From Alitta virens (lineage: Eukaryota; Annelida; Polychaeta; Phyllodocida; Nereididae), in assembly GCA_932294295.1 (NCBI GenBank), contig OW028582.1, forward strand, positions 2,723,515 through 2,787,514: a DNA stretch of 64,000 bases, in the 5' to 3' direction. Position numbers and translations under genes: made by a program. This document shows positions 32,235 through 44,540 of the stretch, piece by piece. The notes under the pieces were generated by a model, which saw only the letters and a program-made list of their open reading frames with translations, was not told the origin of the DNA and searched no databases. Numbering within the stretch: the first letter of the stretch is position 1; the number at the start of each line of letters is the position of its first letter.

Positions 32235-32905
32235 ACCTCTTGGTGTTTAACATGTCTTCAATCCCAACCTACTACCACTATTAATTTAACTTTTGAAGGC
32301 ACCAACTTGCCTGATCGTGTGCCAGTGGGTTTTGTGTGGTGTAGGGTTCGTCCATACATCCCAAACCCCAGACGCTGTTTTTGCTGCAGTGTGGCCATAT
32401 GAGCCATAGATGTCTACTTGTTCAAGATCTGAGACCTGCTAGTCCAGTGGATTTCCAGAAAAGCGTGTTTCGTGTTATGGATGATGTTTTATGGTGGATT
32501 CTGGTACTATGGCATGTCCTGAGTAGGAATCAGGTGGCACCCTTGGGGGAAATTTTTATGGGCCAAAAACTAAATGGCATGCTAGAAAATTGATCTACCA
32601 TAAAACATCATCCATTCCAAGAAACACACTTGAGCCCAAAAATCCCGTTTGGCAACTGGACTATGCACTCAACGTGACTCGACAGATGATGCGCATTCCA
32701 GGGAAAACCTATGCTAACTATAACACATTATTGCATTTATTGTGGTCAGGCCCACCTAGCCTTTGATCATAGTTGTTCGAGGTGGGTAAAGAAAGAAGTT
32801 CAATGCAACCCCATAGATGAAGTTTGCTCCCAGTTCCACTTCTTAGTCAGTCAGTTCCCTGAAAAAATATATAAATATTTAAACCAGATGGGTATTTCAT
32901 TGTAG
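32235..32905 (+). pseudogene. Decayed LINE ORF1 (gag-like) with zinc knuckles
   Basis: Pieces in shifting frames. LTFEGTNLPDRVPVGFVWC leads to RVRPYIPNPRRCF at about 32,280-32,375, running into a CCHC knuckle (C..CGHMSHRC) at about 32,370-32,415. Further on, CIYCGQAHLAFDHSC with the CSRWVKKEVQ that follows (about 32,728-32,810) is a second C-x2-C-x4-H-x4-C knuckle. This layout is typical of ORF1 of Jockey/CR1-like LINEs. Frameshifts and stops make it non-functional. Confidence 0.7.
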
Positions 32906-33199
32906 TGTTACAAATCTTATTCTTGTGTGCAATTTTCCTGCACTCTAACAGTAAGCTAAAGAGCAGCTGCCCACCAGCCAAGTGCTAGTAGGCGAGGTAG
33001 TTGTGTACTCCTGGATTGTAATACTATATGTGTAAAAACTAAATATGACAGGACCTTCCGTGAACTCAAGAAGCCAAGAATGAAGACATGTTCAACCTGT
33101 TGAGGTAACACATCGTTAAATAACATGGGCGAGGATCTGGGCTCTGGGTATTTCCTCACATAAAACCTTGCTTTGGCACACTAATGTCTATCTCTAAAT

Positions 33200-33640
33200 A
33201 TCTAAGGGATTTAGCAATCTGATGAATCGACAATCATATATGCGCTGTTATTCGATCTATAGCATGTATCTTCAGCCAAGAAAACCTTACTGGGCAGATA
33301 TCTGGTAACTGAATGATAAGCTATGCAGTAAGCACTAATGTTTAGTTCCACAGAATACCTAAGGGAATAGGTTATGCATTGTCATTCACCGAGGTGCTAC
33401 TTTTGGTGCTACTTTTGGAACTATATGACCCAGTTACCAGATTTGAATGTGAAAGTTCTCCATACAAATCCTTACACTAGCAAACAATTTTCTGGTAACT
33501 GGAAAGTTATCTATGCTGTGAATACCATGAAATACAATTTTTGGTACCACTGAGAAGCTAATAAAGGATTATGCAATCCAATAGATTGACAATCATGTAT
33601 ATGCTACTGGTCTGTATACCCGGTTCCCAGATTTTTACAG
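33200..33640. repeat. Diverged tandem repeat, unit roughly 190 bp
   Basis: Recurring phrases such as ATCTGGTAACTGAA / TTCTGGTAACTGGAAAG and GATTGACAATCATGTATATG / GAATCGACAATCATATATG occur about 190 or 360 bp apart. Confidence 0.5.
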
Positions 33641-33834
33641 CAGTACTTAATTTCTTTTATGGAGGCAATCTCTGAACTAGAAAATAATGAAGTTATAAGG
33701 CACATCGACCGAAGAGGTAAGTTAAGTTATTTTCTGAAATATGGTTTAATTATTGTGTGACACCACTGTGTAAACCCCTAATTAGGGGTTTTATCAGTTG
33801 GTTCGTGGGACAACCTAAAAGGTGGGACCAGCCA

Positions 33835-35130
33835 CCGGGATATGATTATTTTATATCAAAAACATCAACATTCATTGCCACCGGGGAAACTTTAATTTTT
33901 GGAAAAACAGTTAATTCCTCGGTTAGTAAACATTCCAACAAATGTTGCCGTGAAACATTAGTATCGAAATCCCAAGTTCTATTTTTTTTTGTCCAACTCA
34001 GGGTATCCAGTGAAACAAAATTCCACAGCATTTGGCAAATACACCACAATCAAGGGATGAAGAATCTTGTTGTACATTAGGTGCAAATATATTTAAACAT
34101 TTTTTGCCAGAACCATATAACGATGAGAACTGTAATCGAAGGGAAGTAGATATAATTCATTACAATATTTACTGTCTAACATATAAACTCTATTGTTTTT
34201 TGACTGCACTGTTACAATCCAATGGAAACTGCCATTATGATGAATCTGCACTGTTGGTGGTGTTCTCGACTCAAATCTTTAAGCATAATCCCATTCCCCT
34301 GTTCTAAAATTAAATTGGGAGCCAAAAGTGTGCACTGGAGACCGTTTATTTCTGGAAACTGATTACGAATTATTTTATTAGCCCTATCCATTATATCTGA
34401 TGTTAATGCCTGATTATTTAGAATGTTATCTTCAATGATTCTTTCCTTGTTGGGGCTACAGGACTATCACTTACCATTAATTCATCAATTACATTTATGT
34501 TACCAGCTTTTGGAGACTCATAGTTCTCTAGGTAAGGTTCAGGAATTTCTAATTTAGGCTTATTTAATTTGGACTTTGCTGCCTTTACTTTTGTTTTTGT
34601 GTGCCTGACGTTATATCTGCCCCTTGCCTAGTATTTTTCCTAAGTCTTGAAAGATTTATTGTGCGCTTTTTTTCTTCTATACTTAGTGCTACACCTAATT
34701 TGGCTGTAATTATATGAGAGCATTGGGTGGTTGAGGGGCAGTGGCAGGATTCTTTAGGGAAAAGTTTAACAGTGTAGCATTTATCGTTAGATCCTTTAAC
34801 TACAAAGCAGCCCATGTTAGCCAAGTGCGTAACTTTATTATTCTCTAATGCTGCTCTAGCTAATGCTAATTGACTAACCGGTTGTTTTTTGGCGTTTAAT
34901 TCTAAATTAAGGTAATTTACAGTCTCCTCTAAATCATCTGATTTTTTATCTTTATCCTACACATTTAATTCAGTTACTTTAGCACCTGACCCCCTGATGT
35001 AATTGACTATGTTATCTGGGGTTATTAAGTTATCCATTACTGAGATATCATCTTTATCTATGCTGCAATTAGAGAACCTAACCTTTAATTTGTATTTACC
35101 TACATTTGCTCTACCTCTCATTATCTCAAT
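33835..35130 (-). pseudogene. SWIM-like zinc finger plus Ulp1/C48-like protease pseudogene (transposon-derived)
   Basis: Read on the minus strand, a long frame from an ATG at about 35,120 runs to about 34,500, with one TAG at 34,959-34,957. It contains a SWIM-like CHCPSTTQCSH (C-x-C-x5-C-x-H; 34,746-34,711). Downstream and in two frames lie the hallmarks of a Ulp1-type cysteine protease: HW at 34,224-34,219, LDS, QQD, and DCGVF at about 34,053-34,039, in catalytic order His-Asp-Gln-Cys. SWIM and Ulp1 domains together are known from large transposon proteins (Zisupton/KDZ-like or Mutator-related). I cannot see the transposase core. Stops and a frameshift near 34,090 indicate decay. Confidence 0.65.
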
Positions 35131-35224
35131 ATACAGTTTTCACGGCCTTATATCGACGGTTCTGTCACACCGAACCTACATCCCGTCAGAACAATCATAT
35201 CCCGGCGGCTGGTCCTACCTTTTA

Positions 35225-35278
35225 GTTCATCCCGCCCATCCCGCCCGTCCCGCCCGTCCCGCCCGTCCCAGCGGTTCG
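35225..35278. repeat. GC-rich tandem repeat (CATCCCGCCC/GTCCCGCCC)
   Basis: About five copies of a 10-bp unit CCCGCCCGTC, strikingly GC-rich against AT-rich surroundings. Confidence 0.85.
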
Positions 35279-35764
35279 TTATACATGTGGGATGCCCTTG
35301 CATTACACTGAGAAACGACCAAATAAGGGTGTACAAAATCGGATGCAAACTATACATTTCAGGTTCAATTAACTTGCCATCATTTACGGTGCTTTATTAT
35401 GATATTATCTCAAAGTCTACATACTTTGCTAAGGATTGTTGAGTTAGTTTGAACAAAAAATAGGACCAAAGTTGGGTATTTTTTCAGGTTTTTTTCCATG
35501 TACTACTCAGTTTTACCAATTGCTGACGGTAATTTCATGATGTGTTTTGTATAAGGCTGTTGGTTATTGTGATGGTTTCACTTTTAGCATAAAATGTTCC
35601 GTACACGAAGAAAAGGCCGGAAAAGATGGGTTAATTGACACCAAAGGCGAAAGCTCTACCTAAGCCCTTGACTGCAAAAAGAAAGGTAATGAGTGTAATG
35701 CTACTAAATATGAATTGAGAATTTGGCTTAGTCATTGAATGTTTAACTAGGCTTTTTCATGTTT

Positions 35765-36715
35765 CGCCAGATATGTATTTAATGGAGAAGATTGATCTGC
35801 ACAGTTACATTTCTTTGTTGACTGAAAAACCAGATTGGCAAAAGTGTGCTCTTTACTTAAATGCAAAGCACAAAAATAATAGAACTGGTAAGTGGCTAGG
35901 GATTATATAAAGATTTACTATATATATATAAATATATGGTTTTAATACTACTTTTTAACATTATTTGTAATTTTTATGACAATAATTGCAATGTATAATT
36001 ATTGGCTATACACAAATATTGAGATTTTTCTATTCTTTCAGCCAAAACATGTCAACAAGTCTACAAGACGCTCCATGACAAACCTATCACTGATGGCTTC
36101 AGGATATTGTGTCAGGGAGCTGCCACTATTGGTCAACAAACTTTGGCAAAAGTGTATCAGATGGCTCCACCCAAACCGATGTTACATTTAGACAGGTCTA
36201 GGTAAGTAGCTGTTTGCATCTATCCTGTGATCTGTAAATTTCTTATAATTATGTATGTCTGGGTTAGGCCTGAGTGGGGCCTAGCTTAGCTTTGGACGAT
36301 CAAATCACTGGTTTAAAGTGTGATTTTTCAAGTAACAGCCCCCTGTACCCGTTAATACAGAGAATATGTCGATTAAACTTTACAGTTCCTTTTTAACACT
36401 TTATTAAAACTATTTTAGGAGGATTAGGCAACTGAAATTGACAACTCCGCAGCAAAGAAATATCTATTGGACTGTGATGTGTTCACATCTGAAATGTCAA
36501 AGAAATACAAGCTGATTCGTCTATATCAAGTGAAGGAAATGATCCATTCTATCAAGTTCAATGAGTTGAAAGTTTCAGAAAACATTGAAATTACTTATTC
36601 TTGCACAATGCAATCCTTTGCAGTATACAAGTGAAGATGACATTAAGTCACTGTTTGGCATATTCAACCAGAGAACAGGCAATTGGTGGATTCTGCTCAT
36701 GTACTGCTGGGTAAG
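35765..36715 (+). other. Exon-like stretches of an unrecognised gene or pseudogene
   Basis: Three open stretches are bounded by splice-like signals: about 35,770-35,888 (MEKIDLHSYISLLTEKPDWQ...; donor GTAAGT), about 36,043-36,200 (acceptor TTTCAG; KTCQQVYKTLHDKPITDGFR...; donor GTAAGT) and about 36,420-36,712 (acceptor TTTTAG; donor GTAAGT). The first two are plausible protein sequence. The third has a stop soon after the acceptor in the most protein-like frame. A short stretch at 33,658-33,714 (MEAISELENNEVIRHIDRR, donor GTAAGT) might belong upstream. I do not recognise the family. Confidence 0.35.
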
Positions 36716-36719
36716 TATA

Positions 36720-38830
36720 GTGATCAGAGAATATCTTTAAAGTTAAATAAGGCAGTTATATGTTATTGACATTTAAATATTATTCATATCATTTATCAAA
36801 CCATATTTCTTTCTTTTATGATATACCATTCAGTGTTCAGAGTAAGTAGAATAGATTATTCCAATGTATAATGTGCATGATGCGTGTCACTTGTTGGTAA
36901 CTGATTACACTCTGGATGGTTTGGAACTATAATGCACTTGTTGCGTTTTGTTGTATTTTTTAGGGTAGCTTCCTTTTGGTGTGTAGTGGAGTGGAGTACT
37001 GCAGATTTACAACTAATTGGACTGTGTTGTGTTTGTCCAGAGATTTTGCTCAGAAAGACCGCTTGACAGGTAAGAATTTAAATAAATTCTGTTTACTATA
37101 CATTTTTAGCATTGTATAATGTACACACAAGCAGTACACTCAGATTCACACTGGAATGGCAGAAGTACAAAATGGCTACAGATCGGTAACAGCCATAAAA
37201 TTAAAGCTGCAGACCTAATGGCCACATGGTATCGATATATTTGCAGGAATATAACAGGGGAAACCCATTGAAAAACTGGTGGGAAATGCATCAATTTTGA
37301 TCCCAGTTTGATCCTGACAGCCTATTTACAATGAAGATGTCATTCGTGTTCAGTCAGGTTTGTTTAAAGGTTATTAAATTGCTAACAGTATTAAAATACT
37401 AAATTTCTGTTGAAAATGAGTAAAATTTAAATATCTCTTATACTAGCTGATGAATTTATAATATGTGGTATTGTGCTAACAATCATATAATGTTGTTGTA
37501 ACTTGAACTTTTTTTATGAATTATTTATTTTGCATGACACTGTCATGGTCTTAGTGTAGTTCATGCAGTTGACACTATCACTGTGCAGCTGCTGTGCATG
37601 TTTATAAAATCATAAATTATATGTATATATTTATTTCCTATTTCAGGATTGAAGAATACTGAATGCAATATGTAGTTGTGTGGTAAGGCATGGCTGAAGA
37701 GGGAGCTACATTTAATGCATTTATTACATCACTGACATGTTCTAGTGACTTTGTTGTTTGGCTGACTCTGTTCATAGACCAGCTAAAGGGAAGGATGGCA
37801 CACTTCAGTGGTATGTGGCCATGACAGTGCAATGAGTGCCAACTGATCAAGTGTGAGAGAGATTATGCATTTGTATCTGTGAGGGATTTCTGGTAAGTAT
37901 CATGACGCACTGTGATTGTTGCCATTAGATTTTGTCAGAAAGATGTGCCTCAATACATTAATACACACAAACTAATTACTTATTCTTGGGAAACAAATAT
38001 TCCCAGGAATTTTAACATGAGACTTTTTCATAGAATTTTGGAGTATTGGAAAGTTTGGTCTTACAACTTTAGATGGGTGTGCAAATTTGAATACCATCAT
38101 AGTCCGACTTAATTTAACTGATTATACCTTTCTCAAATTTATGCCCCTATGCGTCTGTGACTTGAAATTTTTTTGGGTCACTAGCTTTTATGTATTTTTT
38201 GGTTACTTGTTGCTCTCAGGTCATATGCTGCCCTAATATATATATATAGGTGCAAGTACATAGACAGCTTCAAGTATCCCCCTAATACAACCACCTTGCT
38301 ATTACGACCACTTGGGCCTGGAACCATGGATGGTTGCTAATATTTGCTGGGGGTTGTAACTGAGTGACATCACTAGGGTGTATTGTTTATCATTACATGT
38401 GTTTGTTCACTTTATGATAGAACTTACAATCTTTCTAGTTAATATGCAGAATAACTAACAAGATCATTTGACAAGGAGATGGTTTCTTGGAGCCCCTAAA
38501 TAGATAGGAAAAATAAAAAATAAATTATATTTTGCGTTTTCTCTAAAAAAAATTTACATTCCTATATGAGGGATCATGAATATCATAGCTTCACATTTAA
38601 ATGCTATATTCCGGTATTCATCAACTTCATGTAGTAAAAGCCATAATCCGCCTAATTTCAGAAAGAGTGCAAACGACACAAGGAAACACGGTGATTGCAA
38701 AATACATGATTTCTTTCTGATATATCCACTTTACATAATATAGGGGAGGGGCTCTTTACAAATCATGGGTAGGATATTACATTTTCTTCTTTGCATCAGT
38801 TAACCTGTATCTACGTGCAGATTCCCTAAA
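36720..38830. other. AT-rich DNA, no gene seen
   Basis: No frame is convincing. Scattered GTAAGT-like sites alone are not evidence of exons. Confidence 0.45.
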
Positions 38831-38834
38831 GGAT

Positions 38835-39640
38835 GGAAGACAGATGATCATTAAGAGACCCTTTCAAAGATTTTGGCAGGGTGACCATCATGACTATTAC
38901 TTCTCAAAAAACATAGAGAACTTTAATTACAATAACCTTAGGACCCTGGATAAGGTCATTAACAGACATTTTGAAGCAGAATGGCTTGAAGATCTCCAAC
39001 GAAAATGTGAAAAAAATGGAAAGGGACCTAACAAACGGGGGGACTAATCGACTTTTCAAGTCCACATTTCAACTTGAAAAGTATCTTCAGATGAATATGA
39101 GTACTTGGAATTGTAGTGCTCTTGCTTGTTTTAGATGTGGGATTGGTCCTATTCATTTAGAGACAGAATGGCAGATATGAGGGCCTCCAAGAAAATTAGC
39201 AAACTTGTCCTGTCTGTGACACTGGTGAAGTTTAATCATCGGTTTTTCACGTAATTGTTTGCTGCCAAGTTTAGGCACAAGCCAGAGAGACTGTATGGAA
39301 CAGAGCTTCCTTGAAAAACCTTGCATTTGTATTGATGAATGACTGTGTTAAACTGTGTATTATATTGAGTGACTGTAATACGTGTCCCAAGGCAGCAACA
39401 TTTTGCGATCAAATTATCCAGTACAGATATGCAGCTGATATGCTGTGATTTATATGTAAAATGTCTGATATCTGGTTTTATGCTTTTAAATGGTTTAATT
39501 CATGTGCTTTAGCTTGGTGCTTTTATTAATATCTATTGGTTACTAATGAATTTTTTAATGAATTTTATTTCCCAAGTCTCTCATAATTTATCAATATTGG
39601 GTCACCTAATATTGACATTGTGTATTTTTCATGAAATAAA
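38835..39640 (+). pseudogene. LINE 3' end fragment (second family member)
   Basis: DKVINRHFEAEWLEDLQRKC, then after a frameshift RLFKSTFQLEKYLQMN and ALACFRCGIGPIHLETE, the same 'FRCG...ETE' block as the LINE end at 28.3 kb, then a remnant CPVCDTGE. It ends in an AT-rich tail with AATAAA near 39,637. Confidence 0.65.
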
Positions 39641-40524
39641 TGAATATATATAACAAGTTTTATTGTGTTTTTTTCTACTCAACCAGAAGTAAACAGTGTT
39701 AGTTTTTTTTTTAAAGTAATGAACTGAGCAACTGTAAATACTGTTTATGTCAATACTACACCTGACTGTTTCATGTTAGAGAAACAGCAAAATTAACATG
39801 TATAATCTTGAGGCCTCAGACTAGGCCCAGAGCCAATGAAAATGTTTCTTCTAGGCCTACTGACATAATTGATCACCCGTTAAAATTTGAATTATGAATA
39901 GCCTGTATGATAATTACTATTATGATCCAATGTAATCCAATTCATGGCATTTCCCGCTATTTTGCCGCTCAGTTCCTATATTTACCACCAGGGGCACTGC
40001 TACTGGTGCAACAGGCAGAAGTAATAATGGATGAAATGAGACCACAACATTGTACCTCCACATTTGCCCATGCAGGTGGGGCTTTCCCTCGCCTCAGCAA
40101 AGTACAATAAACACCAGAGTACTGTAACCTTTAACTTGGCCAAAATAACTACACTGAACTAGCCTGCAAACTGGTTCAAGTATGAGTCTTTTTCAAATTT
40201 ATCTACATTGGTCATAATACTACTCTTTATTTTGTCCTTCATGCACATACATTATGCTTATACAGCCACTAATACTACTACTACTGCTACTACATCTATT
40301 TACCAAAAATGCTATTACAACTACTATTAAAATTACTTCTACTACCATTAGAACAATTACTTTTATTTATTACCACTAAATACCGTTAATACAATGGTCA
40401 GAGTCACGTCACGGCGGCATCATGTTGTAATTGTATCAATGATAGTAGTGGTAATAATTGTAATAATTGTTCTAATAATAGTAGTAGTAATTTTAGGGCT
40501 AACTGGCGCTGACGTGACACTGAC

Positions 40525-40572
40525 TTGATGCCCACGTGATGCCCACGTGATGCCCACGTGACGCCCACGCAC
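40525..40572. repeat. Four tandem GATGCCCACGT units carrying CACGTG E-boxes
   Basis: GATGCCCACGTGATGCCCAC repeats of an 11-bp unit; each junction makes CACGTG, the palindromic bHLH site. Confidence 0.8.
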
Positions 40573-40899
40573 CCACGCCCACAAGATACGTGCCGATGTG
40601 CTGAAGCAGCACAGCAGAGGCACCGTCGTCATGCACTTCTGGGCCACAGTAGAAATACTGCAAAAACAGCAACCCCTCCCCCTCACAATAGAAACATAAT
40701 TAGTCAAAATGTAAACAAATGTTGATGTTGACATTTCTTCGATATTCAGTCATTTATTATTATGCATTGTGGGCTCTTGAATTTGTAGTTAAGAAACATA
40801 TTATTTTAATTTTGATAGCATTGTTTTTGGTACAAAAACCACCTGACAATCCAGCTTTGAGGTGGGGAGGGGGGGGGGGCAAGCTCCGAGATGTAAACA

Positions 40900-41235
40900 C
40901 ATGTAAAATTTTAACATCTAGATCTAGATGTCAAAATGCTAGCACGTGTTACTTTTTAACATCTAGATGTGAAGATGCTGCCTAGATGTTAAGATGTCAA
41001 GATGCTAACATTTTAACATCTAGATGTTAAGATGTTAAGATGCTGACATTTTAACATCTAAATGTTAAGATGTTAAGATGCTGACATTTTAACATCTACA
41101 TGTTAAGATGCTGACATGTTAAGATGCTGACAAGTTAAGATGTTTAGATGCTGACATGTTAAAATGTAAAGATGTTAAGATGCTGACATTTTAACATCTA
41201 GATGTTAAGATGCCACTATGTTAAATGTTAAAAAC
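40900..41235. repeat. Tandem repeat built on the palindrome AACATCTAGATGTT
   Basis: About eight to ten degenerate units TTTTAACATCTAGATGTTAA plus GATGCTGACA. The unit itself is a perfect 14-bp palindrome, so the array can fold into many hairpins. Confidence 0.92.
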
Positions 41236-41404
41236 GGAAATCATGTATACCTCTATGAGAAATTGAATAATTTACTTAAGATGAGTAAACCAGCAAAACA
41301 TGTCCATAATTAGGTAGCTGGACGGTGAGGTGAGGACACACAGTGTACAGCTAAGAATAGGTCGCTACAGCTTTCTGGAGTCGACCATATTTTATAAGGG
41401 TGGG

Positions 41405-42110
41405 TGAGATCGGGTGGGCGTAACATTTTTGTTTTTGGAGCAGAACTTTATCACTAATGCACTTACCATTACGAAATTTTGTAGTAATACTCTTTATGGC
41501 CTAGTGGTGGTCACATTGACATATGTCAGCAAGGTCATACAAAATTTGGCGAAGATAGAAAAAACATTGGAAATTTTTGTTACCGGAACAGAACTGTGCC
41601 ATTACTGTATCTACATGCTATAATATGTCTAAAATAAAATTTATTGGTGCCATATTGGTCTCATGGCCGTAAATACTAGAAAATGGCCGTAAATACTAGA
41701 AAATTATTAAAATAAGGGAAAAATAGTGAATATTCTATCTTTTAAACCTCCATATCAAAGACACTATGTACCCTACATGAGTGAAATTTGTTAATAACAT
41801 ATCTAAATTATAGTATTTACACCTTTCAGAACTCTGGTACTAATACACTTACCCAACAAAATTTAAATATGGTATTACTGTATATAGCCTAGTTGTGCCT
41901 TTTTGATGGTCACATATCTCAGCTGTATTTTACAAATAAATTAAAATAAAAACTTAAAAAAAAAAAAGTTTCAATTTCCAGACCAGTATCACTCACTGCT
42001 GTGTAAAAATGCATACAAAGACTTGTCATAATATGTCTAAAATAGTGTAGAGATAAAATTTTTGAGCTGCATGACCATTAATGATAGAAGATTTATTAAC
42101 TACCATGTGG
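41405..42110 (+). repeat. Dispersed repeat H (GTAACA..TTTTTGTTTT..GGAGCAGAACT)
   Basis: Shares GCGTAACA, GGAGCAGAACT, TATGGCCTAGTGGTG and CACATTGACATATGT with 57,598-58,430, and, inverted, with 59,960-60,140. It contains internal subrepeats beginning at an 'AGAACTCTGGTACTAATACA'-type phrase. Confidence 0.75.
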
Positions 42111-42124
42111 TAGGGTATAAAACC

Positions 42125-42310
42125 TCTCTATTTCTGGCTTAGGCCATGCCCCCTATGAATACTAACGAGCTAGGCCATGCCCCCTATGAATACTAATGAG
42201 GTGGGCCCACCCCCTATGAATACTAATGAGGTAGGCCCACCCCTCCTCTATGAATACTAATGAGGTACGCCCACCCCCTATGAAAACTAATGAGGTAGAC
42301 CAACCCCTCT
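42125..42310. repeat. Tandem repeat, unit 27-33 bp, about six copies
   Basis: Unit AGGCCATGCCCCCTATGAAT followed by ACTAATGAGGT. Looser AATCCATTGTGTAAATAAAC repeats continue to about 42,470, at the left edge of the Polinton coding region. Confidence 0.9.
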
Positions 42311-44540
42311 TTAATCCATTGTGTAAATAAACCAATTAAGTTTTTAACCCATTGTATAAATAAATCCATTAATCCTTTAAACTATTGACCAAACAAATGC
42401 CTTCAGCCTTTAATCCATCGTGTAAACAAATCCATTAATCCTTTAAGCACTTATAAACAAATCCCTTAACTTTTAAGTCTTTGAACAACCTGATCTCTCT
42501 TGCAATAAAAGCTGGGGATGAACTGTCAAGCATCATAGCTTCCACATCTGGAAAAATGAATAAACGACAAGCATCACAAGAACCTTCACAAGGCAAGAGA
42601 CCAAAACCTCAACCATACCATATTAACCAAGTTCAGCATGGAGTCGCAAGACATTATGGATATGAAGAAAGATCATTCAGAGCCACCTTTGATCAAAATT
42701 ATCTTGGTCAAAGATTGGTAGACATTAATCAAGATCTAGAAGTATGTTCCAAGAAGTCATTAACAAGGCCACAGACCACTATGGACCTCAGGACAGAGCA
42801 AGAGTTATTATCCAGCATAATGACTTTAAACAAGACCTCATCATCCACATGAGGCCTCAGCATCTTATCACAGCCCAGACCATCATGAACAGGATTGAAA
42901 AAGTTTTACAGTCTGATGAAAGTCTCAGCATAGACCACTCCTTCCAAGTTGATTTGGTTTTCTTAAAAATGATCGAGGAGGAGGACGAGGACCACAACAC
43001 TTTGTAAAGATACCCACTCTACCAAATGACTCCACAAGAACAGCTAGGTCCATCTGCTAAATTACACAATGACCCAAACTTCCATGAACTTATTAGAGCA
43101 GACAGAACTCACAGACATGGACCAAATTCTCAACTTGGGAGAGCTCTAGAGCTTCTTGAAAATGTTCAAGTATCTTCAAAGAAGTAATGATGCAAGACTT
43201 CTACAAAATTGGAAATCATCTCAACACCCAGATTATCCTTATAGGCCAGGACAAAACTGTATTATATGGAGGAGCACCTAGGGACTCCACAATATACCTC
43301 TACCAGGATGATGAAGGACCTCATGCACTCATCAGCATAGAAGTCTGCACAAAATGTTTCATCCTACATCAAACCAGCCACCGGCTTATCTGCATTCTTC
43401 AGAACAACTCTCTACAAAAAAAATCGTAACTTAAAACCCATCATAACACAGACATTGAAGACCGGAACAACTCTATTTTACACAAGAGGTCCATGGTTTA
43501 TATCCCTGAATTACCTGATGATGTTACATGGTCTGCAAGAGCCATTGTCGTATGTATGGCATAATTACCGTAAACTAAGAGATCATAAGACAGCACATAG
43601 GATAGGTATGAACAGCCAACGAGGTGGAGCACTTAAATTGCTAAGGGAAGCAGGCCTACCGACTGACAGGCAGATTTAGATAAGGGAGTTTTACAAATTT
43701 GAAGGGCTTCTTAAGGTCCAGATAATTGTCTTTGACAAAGATACAAGCAACAATGTCACCTATGCAGGAGCCCTCCCTCGAGACGAGAAGATATTCCTTT
43801 AAAAGGATGGTCAACATTTTCATGCCATCACCTCAATAGTAGGACTATTCAAAAGTAGGGTCATCTGCACAGAATGTCTCAAATTCCACAAGAAAGGGGC
43901 AACACATTTCTGCCAAAAGAAATGTTACGTATGCCTCAGAAAAGACTGCACCTGGGAAGAGAAGATTACCTGCAAAGATTGTAACAAGACATGCCGTAGT
44001 TCAGAATTACAAGTTTCACAAACAGTCATCAGTCTACAACACAGGACCCAAGAAGGTGAAGAAAAGCCTTCCCCATGTCAACAGCACTTTCAATGTCCAA
44101 ACTGTAAGAAGTTAATTGACACCCTCATCAGATCACCTCAGGATCATACTTGTCAAGAATGGCAATGCAAATGCTGCCAAGAATATGTTGTAGGACAACA
44201 TTTTTGGTACATGAGGGCAACACAGCCCAGGAGCAATAAGGTAAAATTCATATTCTTTGACTTTGAAGCTACACAAGACACCATGTACCAATGCAAAGAT
44301 GGGTTTACCCCTCAAACAAGGAAAGAAGGCTGCCAAACCTGCACAGATGAGTTCACTTGTTCAACTTGCAGAAGACGTCAAAAATGCAGTACCTGGTACT
44401 GCGGACTTCAGCAGCACATACCAAACTATATTGTAGCAGAAAGTATATGCAACAGTTGCAGTACAGAGATGACACACTGTAAATCATGTAGTCATGTATA
44501 CAAGTATGTTATCTGTATAGCCCACAACGGAAGAGGTTAT

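Noticed and set aside
35003..35311. 102-residue frame ending in Pro/Ala/Arg repeats
   Set aside because: It is produced by the GC-rich tandem repeat and lies opposite the SWIM pseudogene.
40420..40734. 104-residue minus-strand frame
   Set aside because: Composed of low-complexity Ile/Thr repeats (TIITT) and E-box repeats; no protein-like features.
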